Shown here piece by piece: positions 1 through 6,480 of a stretch of 14,333 nucleotides of DNA. Source of the DNA: JANXLS01 sp038227045 (lineage in GTDB: Bacteria; Planctomycetota; SZUA-567; H5-PLA8); the NCBI GenBank assembly GCA_038227045.1, contig JBBRQD010000132.1, positions 1 to 14,333 of the forward strand, written 5' to 3'. The stretch's first letter is position 1. Every line of letters begins with the position of its first letter. The notes beneath the pieces were generated by a model that saw only the letters and a list, made by a program, of their open reading frames with translations, was not told the origin of the DNA and made no database searches. Position numbers and translations under genes: made by a program.

Positions 1-1865
1 ATCGCCCGGATACTGCCGATGTCGCCGTTGAAGACATCCTTGTCGTAGTTGTTGACGATTTGCATGACTTTGTCGCCGACACGGTATGTCCAGCCGTAGC
101 GCTGCACTTCCGGCCCGCTCGGATTGAGCGCGGCCTGAAGCACAAGGTTAAGGTTGCGCGCCCCAAGTTCGCCCCGCTGCATCGGCGTCAAAACCTGCAT
201 CTCATCCGGTCGAAATTTGAAACGGCGCGGAATATGTTCCCGAATCAGTTTTTCAATCATTGCGACGCCTTGCGCGGGATCTTCAACTTCGCAAAAATAA
301 AAGTCCGACTCTTCCTTTGGTTTCGGAAACAGCGGTGGTATGCCGCGGTTGACGCGGTGCGCATTCGTAATAATGGCGCTTTGCGCGGCCTGGCGAAAAA
401 CTTCGGTCAGCCGGCAGACCGGCACTGCGCCGGAATCGATTATGTCACGCAGAACGCAGCCGGGTCCCACCGATGGCAACTGATCCACGTCGCCAACTAG
501 AATGAGCGCTGCGTTTGGCGGAAGTGCACGCACGGTTTGGTAAGCTAATGTGAGATCGACCATGCTGGTTTCGTCGATGACGAAAACATCGCCATCGAGG
601 GGATTCGACGCGTCGTGTTTGAACCCGCTCGTGGCCGGGTCGAATTCAAGCAGCCGGTGAATCGTGGTGGCTTCAAGGGCGGTCGTTTCGGTTAGACGCT
701 TCGCGGCGCGGCCTGTGGGCGCACACAAAACTACGTCCAGTTTCTTGGCACGAAAGATTTTCAGGATCGAATTGACCAGCGTAGTTTTTCCGACGCCTGG
801 GCCGCCCGTAATGACCAGAACTTTTGCCGTCATTGCCAATCCAAGCGCTTCGCGTTGGCTGAGTGCCAAAGTCAGCCCGACTTTTGCCTCCACCCAGGGA
901 ATAGCCTTGTCCATGTCGATCATTGGGCAAGGGTGGTGTCCGCGCGAAAGGGACACGATGAGCCGGGCAAGTTTTCGTTCCGCGACTTCCATGGCGGCGA
1001 GGTAGACCAGCAGCTGCCCATCCGCCTGTGGCACTTCGACCAAGCGCTCGCTCTCCAATTCGAAATCGACGGCCCGTTCCACAATATCCGCCGGAATCTC
1101 CAGCATCGTTACTGCTTTTTTTACCAACCCTTCGCGCGGGAACGCACAGTGGCCGTCATTGGTCAGGTCTTGCAAGACGTATTCGACCCCGGCGCGGGCA
1201 CGCAGGTCGGACTGCTTCCCGATCCCGACGCTCATTGCGATCTGATCGGCGGTTTTGAATCCAATGCCCCAGATGTCACGCGCCAGGCGGTACGGGTCTT
1301 CACGCACCTTTTCGATGGAACCATCGCCGTAGGCTTTGTAAATACGGAAGGCACGACTGGTCGTCACGCCGTGGCTGTGCAAGAAAACCATGATTTCACG
1401 CACGGCCTTCTGTTCTTTCCACGCCGCAAGTATTTTGCCTTGCCGTCCCGCGCCAATACCAGTCACTTCGCGGAGCCGCGCAGGTGTTTTTTCAATGATG
1501 TCGAAAATTTCGATGCCGAAATGGGCCACGAGCCGTTCCGCGAACTTCGGGCCGATCCCCTTGATTAGACCGGACGCCAAATAACGCTGAACCCCTTCGA
1601 TCGTGTTGGGGCGCGTCGTTCGCAAGGTTTCAGCCTTGAACTGCTGCCCGTGCTTGGAATCCACGCACCAGCGGCCCGTGGCATCGAGCCATTCGCCGGC
1701 CCGTACTTCGGTGGAGGTGCCAATTACGGTCACTGGCTCGGCGTGGCCGCGGACCTCAACCTTCAAAACGTGAAACCCGGATTCCGGGCTTGAGAATGTA
1801 ATGCGTTCGATCACGCCGGTGATCGTTTCAAGGGGTTGTGGCGGGCCTGTGCCGGTACGTTCCAT
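1..1865 (-). CDS. recD2: RecD2-type ATP-dependent DNA helicase (3' part cut by window edge)
   Basis: This is a superfamily 1B 5'-3' DNA helicase of the RecD/TraA-like RecD2 family, which acts in DNA repair outside RecBCD. About 621 residues are visible from the ATG at 1863-1865, and the frame stays open to the left edge, so the C-terminus is missing; RecD2 proteins are usually somewhat over 700 residues. Residues 1-95 match the N-terminal beta domain of the family. Helix-hairpin-helix-like motifs follow (IKGIGP at about 101-106, TGIG at 135-138, WGIGFK at 199-204). The helicase core has Walker A GGPGVGKTT (about 354-362, bases 784-809), Walker B VFVIDETSM (D431) and motif III GDVDQLPSVGPG. 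The motifs are intact, so the gene looks functional. No strong Shine-Dalgarno is visible before the ATG. It is codirectional with the integrase upstream, 146 bases away, and is probably host chromosome flanking the mobile element. Family call is firm. Confidence 0.93.
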   Translation of the reverse strand, partial: MERTGTGPPQPLETITGVIERITFSSPESGFHVLKVEVRGHAEPVTVIGTSTEVRAGEWLDATGRWCVDSKHGQQFKAETLRTTRPNTIEGVQRYLASGLIKGIGPKFAERLVAHFGIEIFDIIEKTPARLREVTGIGAGRQGKILAAWKEQKAVREIMVFLHSHGVTTSRAFRIYKAYGDGSIEKVREDPYRLARDIWGIGFKTADQIAMSVGIGKQSDLRARAGVEYVLQDLTNDGHCAFPREGLVKKAVTMLEIPADIVERAVDFELESERLVEVPQADGQLLVYLAAMEVAERKLARLIVSLSRGHHPCPMIDMDKAIPWVEAKVGLTLALSQREALGLAMTAKVLVITGGPGVGKTTLVNSILKIFRAKKLDVVLCAPTGRAAKRLTETTALEATTIHRLLEFDPATSGFKHDASNPLDGDVFVIDETSMVDLTLAYQTVRALPPNAALILVGDVDQLPSVGPGCVLRDIIDSGAVPVCRLTEVFRQAAQSAIITNAHRVNRGIPPLFPKPKEESDFYFCEVEDPAQGVAMIEKLIREHIPRRFKFRPDEMQVLTPMQRGELGARNLNLVLQAALNPSGPEVQRYGWTYRVGDKVMQIVNNYDKDVFNGDIGSIRA

Positions 1866-2011
1866 GAAAGGATATTGAAGTGCCGGGCACCAAAAGGCAA
1901 AGCCGTTTTTAAAACTCGAAAATGATGCATGCGCCCTAATACCGCCGCACAGTGCAAGTAAAACCAGTCAAAGTTCGGGTGGCGAATAGTCGCGGCGCGT
2001 GGGGCGCAACA
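1866..2011. other. Gap between integrase and recD2; candidate attachment region
   Basis: These 146 bases separate the 3' end of the integrase gene from the recD2 start. I see no tRNA, no coding frame and no clear hairpin with a T-run. Attachment sites commonly lie beside integrase genes, so one end of the element may fall here. I could not find by eye a convincing direct-repeat partner at the candidate right ends (about 6430-6460 or 13333-13560). Confidence 0.2.
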
Positions 2012-3376
2012 TTACGCGCGTTTGGCGGCAGGAACGAGAGCGGTCGCGGCGACGACGTTGGCCGTCGCGGGATTCGACGGTAGCGTTGGCAGCGCACAGA
2101 CGGCGGCCTTCAGGCGCGATTTGTCGCTGTGGACGTAGACTGAAAACGTGAGGTTCGGCGTACTGTGCCGCATCAGCGTCTGGACGCTCTTGGGGTCGAT
2201 TCCCGGCGTCGCGCCCAGACGTGTCCCGAACGTGTGGCGCAACGCATGCAGATCGACGACTCGTCCGGCGGCGTCGCGCGTATCGAACGTCCAGCGCGCC
2301 GGTTTCTCCAACGGCCTCCCCTTTTCATCCAATGGAATCGGCTGATTGCGTTTGTCCAGGGCGACGCGCCGGGCCAGGCCCGCGGCGACGAGATCGTCCT
2401 TGAAACTTCGTAAGAGCCGGTCTGAAACGAGCACCACCTTTTTTGTTGAATGTCCCGGATGACTTGTGCGCCGGGCACGGAGCGCCTCGAGCAATCCCGG
2501 CGTAAGCGGCAGCGATTCTTCTTTGCCGTTTTTATTCCCTTCCCAGTACGGCCGCGTCGTCAGCGTTCCAACGTCGAGGTCGATATCGTTCCATGTAATG
2601 GATGCCGTTTCGCTCTTTCGCATCCCAGCCTCGAGCATCAGGCGGTAGGCCAGAACATTGTTCCGCCCTTCGGCAGCAAGATAGGCCTGCCGCGCCAGTG
2701 ATATCGTTTTCGGTTTGAATGATCCATCTTTCCGAGAGCGATTTTGATAGACGCGCATCTCGCGGCGCAACGGGCCATTCTGCGCCGCCGCCAACAACAG
2801 CGCGATCTCAACCTCAGCCAGCGCGCGGCGCTGGTGACGCTTATGAAGCTTCTCGCGCGGCGCGATGCAGTCCAGCGGGTTGTACGGGATCATCCGCGTC
2901 CGCACGGCCCAGTTCAGCATCGCTTTCAAACAATGCAACCGCGAATTAATCGCGATAGCACCCAAATTCTTTTCTGTCGCAAGGCTCTCCAAATACACTT
3001 CAACGCGCTCCGGAATGAGATCGCATACGCTGTGAATCCGACAATTCCGGAACACTTCGCGGATATAGCAGTCCGTCCGTTTGCAATGCGCGTTTGTTGC
3101 ACGCGTTTGCAATGAGGACAGGAATCGCTCACACAGCTCAAGCGCTGGTATTCCGCCGGCGCTTCGCGTTGGCAGCCCGTTCTTTTCCGCCAGTACATCT
3201 GACTCGGCTTTGCGTAACGCATCTTTTGCTGCCTCTTTCGTCAGCCCTGCTTTTCGACGGACGCACCTTCCCGTTGTATCGGTGAACTCGATGTACCACG
3301 ACGGCGTCGTGCGTTTCACGCGCAGGCCGGTGGACTTGTCGAGCATCGTATAGGTTGCTTGGTAAACTCGTCCCAT
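2012..3376 (-). CDS. Tyrosine recombinase (phage/island-type integrase)
   Basis: This 454-residue site-specific recombinase would integrate and excise the mobile element. The N-terminal 75 residues resemble an arm-binding region, about 75-165 is a SAM-like core-binding domain, and about 185-430 is the catalytic domain. The full catalytic set is visible: R253 in GMRKSE, a lysine in the beta-hairpin NKNGKEE (K282 or K285), HALR (H377, R380), H404 in LMRHST and the nucleophile Y414 in SVYVH. The protein therefore appears active. A basic insert at about 200-235 precedes the first catalytic arginine, and an Ala-rich tail follows the tyrosine. The ATG at 3374-3376 has AGGAG at 3389-3393, a rather long 12-base spacing. 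It lies 56 bases downstream of the excisionase-like gene on the same strand, the usual xis-int arrangement. The style resembles integrases I associate with Planctomycetes; that is memory, not a search. Confidence 0.93.
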   Translation of the reverse strand: MGRVYQATYTMLDKSTGLRVKRTTPSWYIEFTDTTGRCVRRKAGLTKEAAKDALRKAESDVLAEKNGLPTRSAGGIPALELCERFLSSLQTRATNAHCKRTDCYIREVFRNCRIHSVCDLIPERVEVYLESLATEKNLGAIAINSRLHCLKAMLNWAVRTRMIPYNPLDCIAPREKLHKRHQRRALAEVEIALLLAAAQNGPLRREMRVYQNRSRKDGSFKPKTISLARQAYLAAEGRNNVLAYRLMLEAGMRKSETASITWNDIDLDVGTLTTRPYWEGNKNGKEESLPLTPGLLEALRARRTSHPGHSTKKVVLVSDRLLRSFKDDLVAAGLARRVALDKRNQPIPLDEKGRPLEKPARWTFDTRDAAGRVVDLHALRHTFGTRLGATPGIDPKSVQTLMRHSTPNLTFSVYVHSDKSRLKAAVCALPTLPSNPATANVVAATALVPAAKRA

Positions 3377-3432
3377 TTTGTTCGGTCGCTCCTTTCGCGA
3401 CCATCAGGGCGTCACGTGCGATTTAAGCAAGG

Positions 3433-3708
3433 TTATCCTGCGCGCTTCTGGCGCTTTTCTTCAGCGGCGCGCCATTCGGCGAATGTCGCCGCAGGCGGGC
3501 AACCAGCGCGGACCCACGCAGCGATGTCATCCGGGAAGAATCTCGGCGACGAACCGATGCGGACGTGCGGGATGCTTCCGGACTCGATCGCTTGGCGCGT
3601 CAGCGCTGACCAAAGCCAACGCGGGGATTTTTTCAGATACGCGGCGCAGTCCTTCACGGACCATAAAGCCACCTTCGAATCCGGCGCAGTGTCTTGAACT
3701 TTATTCAT
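3433..3708 (-). CDS. Excisionase-like helix-turn-helix DNA-binding protein
   Basis: A 91-residue protein of the AlpA/MerR-like winged-helix type that often serves as excisionase or directionality factor. After a short N-terminal tail, residues about 15-70 read as a helix-turn-helix (VALWSVKDCAAYLKKSPRWL), a wing with VRIGSSPRFFPDDIAAWV, then a basic end (EEKRQKRAG). The RIG-SxxRF-x3-I-x2-W pattern is typical of these small DNA binders. I chose the ATG at 3706-3708 because a perfect AGGAGG (3717-3722) sits 8 bases upstream. A longer frame starting at 3747 would put that site inside the gene. It lies just upstream of the integrase and diverges from the LexA-like gene, so it probably controls integration direction, gene expression, or both. 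Confidence 0.8.
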   Translation of the reverse strand: MNKVQDTAPDSKVALWSVKDCAAYLKKSPRWLWSALTRQAIESGSIPHVRIGSSPRFFPDDIAAWVRAGCPPAATFAEWRAAEEKRQKRAG

Positions 3709-3716
3709 GGTTATGT

Positions 3717-3722
3717 CCTCCT
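3717..3722 (-). promoter_or_regulatory. Ribosome binding site deciding the xis-like start
   Basis: On the minus strand this reads AGGAGG, a perfect anti-16S match, 8 bases before the ATG at 3706-3708. It favours the 91-residue form over the 104-residue form. Confidence 0.7.
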
Positions 3723-3838
3723 GCGCGTAAGAGGCCGGGTATGCCACGCTTCGGGGACATGAATTCTGAAAAAAAGTGCAGTATTGTGCGGCCTAACGAA
3801 CGTCAGCCTATTAGTAGCATCTTGGAGGTTGACTAACA
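3723..3838. promoter_or_regulatory. Divergent control region between xis-int and the lexA operon
   Basis: The start codons of the two divergent transcription units lie on either side of this region, so both promoters and the repressor operator should be here. Visible symmetry is modest: TTAGT near 3811 is mirrored by ACTAA at 3832-3836, and GTTGACTAAC (3829-3838) has GTT/AAC ends just before the lexA start. I could not identify a convincing -35/-10 pair or a known SOS-box consensus. The position is strong inference; the exact sites are not resolved. Confidence 0.4.
3824..3828 (+). promoter_or_regulatory. Ribosome binding site of the TTG-started lexA-like gene
   Basis: GGAGG ends 10 bases before the TTG at 3839-3841. 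Together with the LexA N-terminal alignment, which begins within a few residues, it supports initiation at a TTG codon. Confidence 0.6.
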
Positions 3839-4465
3839 TTGAAGGCCGTTCTGCTGTCCGCACGCCAACGAGAGGTGCTTTCATGGATCGAGCGGTTCAT
3901 ACAAGAGCACGAAATGCCGCCCACCGTTCGGGAAATCGGAGATGCCTTTGGGATCAAGAGCTCGAGCGTTTTCGATCTTCTCAAGACATTGGAACGAAAG
4001 GGATATGTCAAGCGCGGCAACCTGGGGGCGCGTTCGCTGACTGTTTGCGGGGCTACACCGCGCGCGAAGTCCGGATTCGTGGAACTGCCGGTTGTTGGTC
4101 GTATCGCAGCCGGCGGACCGATTGAAGCCGTTGAGCAGGTTTGCGGCATGCTATCGGTCCAGCGAGAGATGTTGAAGAGCGCCAAAGGCTTTGTTTTGCA
4201 AGTGGTCGGCGAGAGCATGATCGACGCCGGGATTCAGGACGGCGATTACGTTATCGTGCGCCAGCAGAGCACCGCGAAGAATGGTGATATCGTTGTCGCG
4301 CTTATTGGCGACGACGCGACTCTAAAGCGGTTCTATAGGGAGTCTGGCAGCATTCGATTGCAACCGGCAAATCGAGCAATGCGGGCAATTCAAGTGCGCT
4401 CGGGCGAATTCAGGATTAAGGGCATCGTTGTCGGAGTTCAGCGCCGATATGACCGCTCACAGTGA
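3839..4465 (+). CDS. lexA: LexA-type self-cleaving transcriptional repressor
   Basis: A 208-residue LexA-family repressor, normal in length. Residues 5-65 form the LexA winged helix (REVLSWIERFIQEHEMPPTV, then EIGDAFGIKSSSVFDLLKTLERKGYV). The C-terminal S24 latent-protease domain follows. The cleavage site is RIAAGGP with scissile A91-G92, the catalytic serine is S126 in VVGESMIDAGI, and the catalytic lysine is K163 in ATLKRF. All parts needed for RecA-stimulated self-cleavage are present. The start is TTG with GGAGG upstream; an N-terminus starting later would cut into the DNA-binding domain. It heads a run of three plus-strand genes and diverges from xis-int, so it most likely represses itself and the element genes and releases them on DNA damage. 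Whether it is a second copy beside a chromosomal lexA cannot be seen here. Confidence 0.92.
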   Translation: MKAVLLSARQREVLSWIERFIQEHEMPPTVREIGDAFGIKSSSVFDLLKTLERKGYVKRGNLGARSLTVCGATPRAKSGFVELPVVGRIAAGGPIEAVEQVCGMLSVQREMLKSAKGFVLQVVGESMIDAGIQDGDYVIVRQQSTAKNGDIVVALIGDDATLKRFYRESGSIRLQPANRAMRAIQVRSGEFRIKGIVVGVQRRYDRSQ

Positions 4466-4481
4466 ATGAACAGGAATAGAA

Positions 4482-5657
4482 ATGGCAAACGTTTACACAC
4501 CCAAACACTTCCTTAGACAGTCGGAGAATGCCCTGCTCGAGCAATTTTTTTCAGGCACTCGCGCTCTCGCCGGCATCAATTGGAAAGGAATCGATGAGAA
4601 GGACGTGGAACCGATCTACAAGGCTTGGCTTGAAATGCCTGAGGAAACGAATAAGGAAGTCGAGCAAGATTTCCGTGACATTTTCCGAATAGCGACGGCA
4701 CAGGGAATCCAGACGCTGATTGTGGAAGCCCGTTTTCATAACCGTGAAATTGCCGATGAATTGGAGCTCCGAAAGGGATTTCTAAATAAGGCACTCTGGG
4801 TGTTCTTGAATGATCCCAGAGTTTTCAATGTCGCATGCCAACTCAATTGGGCGGACCAGCACAGCGGGCGGAATATGCGCAAGCGAAAAAACATTCCCAA
4901 GAAAGAACCAAAAGTTTCAAGGGAGGCTCTGGAGAGATTCGAGAAGTCATTGTCCCAGTACTTTCGCCAGGAACAAGGACGTGGCAGGCTTTGTCATGTT
5001 GATACATATCTTCGCGGCGGCCGTTTTCATTACTTCTTCGCATATCCACAAGACCATACAGACACGTTCATCGGATATGGAGATGATGGCAATTTCAAGC
5101 GCCGGCCGCAGACGCCGGCATTCGAAGTGATCTTCATCTACGATCCGATTGAGGGGACGCTCGAATTATTTGCTGTCGGCGATAAAAAGCTGAGAGAGGC
5201 GCTTCAGACGCGATTTGTTGGCGACATCTTGGACGATGAACTTGGCGAAGAAGACCCAGACAAAACTACTTACGATCTAAGCCAGTTAACGGATCGCCAC
5301 TTCGGCTTTCCCACCGACGCAGCCGATCATGTCAAAATTACTCGGGTCCGCGAGATGCAGTTTTCGATCAAAGGGCAATATGGGCAGACGATTTCACTTT
5401 CCGTGTCTCCGGATGGCCCGAAGGAGGAAATATACGATTTGATCGACCAGATTTTCAAGCCACCGCATATGCCTCTGAGTAATTTGAATCTCAGTTCGGT
5501 TGGCATTCAAATGCAATTTGACAAGTATGGGCCCAGGCGGAGGTCGAAGAAGCTCTCCTTTAAAGTGTCCCATCCCGATTCATGCAATCTTAAGGATTCC
5601 CCGGAGGAATTGATTGCCAAAAAGTATCTGCGCATTTGGGGAATAGAGCGTGCGTAA
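4482..5657 (+). CDS. Conserved-looking mobile-element protein of unknown function (391 aa)
   Basis: I do not recognise a named family. The protein is soluble, with no signal peptide or membrane segment. The first 135 residues look helical and acidic (the EEDFRDIF-like region around 60-75). A short basic patch, RNMRKRKNIPKKEPK, lies at about 129-143. The rest is a mixed beta region with many aromatic residues (RGGRFHYFFAYPQ), an acidic loop around DDELGEEDPDK and a basic end (GPRRRSKK). It starts at ATG 4482, 16 bases after the LexA stop, with AGGA six bases upstream. Its stop overlaps the start of the next gene (GTGCGTAA), so the two are translationally coupled. I have an unverified memory of similar proteins followed by a Cys/His-finger protein in Planctomycetes. 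Context suggests a role in regulation or replication of the element. Confidence 0.8.
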   Translation: MANVYTPKHFLRQSENALLEQFFSGTRALAGINWKGIDEKDVEPIYKAWLEMPEETNKEVEQDFRDIFRIATAQGIQTLIVEARFHNREIADELELRKGFLNKALWVFLNDPRVFNVACQLNWADQHSGRNMRKRKNIPKKEPKVSREALERFEKSLSQYFRQEQGRGRLCHVDTYLRGGRFHYFFAYPQDHTDTFIGYGDDGNFKRRPQTPAFEVIFIYDPIEGTLELFAVGDKKLREALQTRFVGDILDDELGEEDPDKTTYDLSQLTDRHFGFPTDAADHVKITRVREMQFSIKGQYGQTISLSVSPDGPKEEIYDLIDQIFKPPHMPLSNLNLSSVGIQMQFDKYGPRRRSKKLSFKVSHPDSCNLKDSPEELIAKKYLRIWGIERA

Positions 5658-6480
5658 AATCCTTGACGCAGTTTTAAAGTGCATGGATACGGCGCATCCA
5701 ATTTTCGCCGGTGACGAAGTGGTAAGATGGCCAGCCACTGAATGGGACCGCTTCGTCAAACAGAAATTTATTCGCCAATGTGAGAGCAGAACTTCCATTA
5801 ATTGTACCGAATGCGCAGATCATCATGTGGAAGAAGTACTTGTTCTCGAAGAACCCCTTGGTTCACCAGTTCGCGCCTACATACATTGTCCCCAGATGGA
5901 TAGTCCAGATGCATTCCACGATATCATCAGCAATGCGATGCAGTTGGCAGAGCCATTACCAGAGCCGACCGCAAAGAATACATCGATGTCGAGTGCAGAC
6001 AACGCTCCACCGCCCGCGTGCAATCCTGAGTTGCGCAATCATTATGAGACGACCTACGCCAACAACGACGGCGAAATGCGCGAGGGGGTCAGATCGATTC
6101 CTATATCGCAAATTGGCAAAACACTCCTGGAAATCACATCGGAATGGCCACGTCGCGTTGAAGCGTTGCTGTTCTCAGACGAAAATGGAACCATTCGTTA
6201 CTTCGAATCGAACGACGATCTTTTTGCGTGGATTCAGGAGCACATGTCTGTGTTCTGGAAAATAGGATTGGATTCAAATGGCCAGTCGCTGATTTCGCGC
6301 GGGGAGATCATGTCGCACCTGCAAGCCGTCACGCAGAAATACATCGCTGTTGAAGAGCTGCCGCACCAGCCGGAAATGGACGGACATTATTATGCCTGGA
6401 AGGCACCGAAGGATTACAAACCGACTGGCGAATACAGCCTACCCGGCGATGATGAGCGTGCCGCCGTCGTTCAAGGATGA
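5650..6480 (+). CDS. Zinc-finger-like element protein, probably truncated primase/NTPase N-terminal part
   Basis: A 276-residue frame starting at GTG 5650, inside the stop region of the previous gene. Residues about 45-85 carry a possible metal site and conserved-looking block: CTECADHHVEEVLVLEE, then PVRAYIHCPQ. A low-complexity linker (about 100-130) follows. A second folded region from about 150 contains EWPRRVEALLFSDENG, SRGEIMSHLQAV and GHYYAWKAPKDYKPTGEY. That part reminds me of N-terminal regions of primase/helicase proteins of mobile elements, where an ATPase domain would come next. Here the frame ends about 15 residues later in an unrelated-looking tail (PGDDERAAVVQG). No Walker motif is present. 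I infer that the C-terminal half was lost at the junction near 6431-6445, where the toxin gene begins. It may still be expressed as a short protein. Confidence 0.65.
   Translation: MRKILDAVLKCMDTAHPIFAGDEVVRWPATEWDRFVKQKFIRQCESRTSINCTECADHHVEEVLVLEEPLGSPVRAYIHCPQMDSPDAFHDIISNAMQLAEPLPEPTAKNTSMSSADNAPPPACNPELRNHYETTYANNDGEMREGVRSIPISQIGKTLLEITSEWPRRVEALLFSDENGTIRYFESNDDLFAWIQEHMSVFWKIGLDSNGQSLISRGEIMSHLQAVTQKYIAVEELPHQPEMDGHYYAWKAPKDYKPTGEYSLPGDDERAAVVQG

Noticed and set aside
855..1568. 237-residue plus-strand open frame opposite recD2
   Set aside because: It is antisense to a gene with intact helicase motifs, and its sequence has no recognisable domain.
1866..2011. Possible tRNA or tRNA fragment as integration target
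   Set aside because: No GTTCRANNC arm or paired acceptor stem could be found on either strand.
3709..3747. Longer N-terminus for the excisionase-like protein
   Set aside because: A perfect AGGAGG 8 bases before the ATG at 3706-3708 would lie inside the longer form.
6350..6448. Upstream ATG extension of the giant toxin frame
   Set aside because: It would overlap the 276-residue gene by 130 bases, and the extra residues (Arg/Ser-rich) look like a shadow of that gene. I cannot exclude a programmed frameshift, but no slippery sequence is evident.
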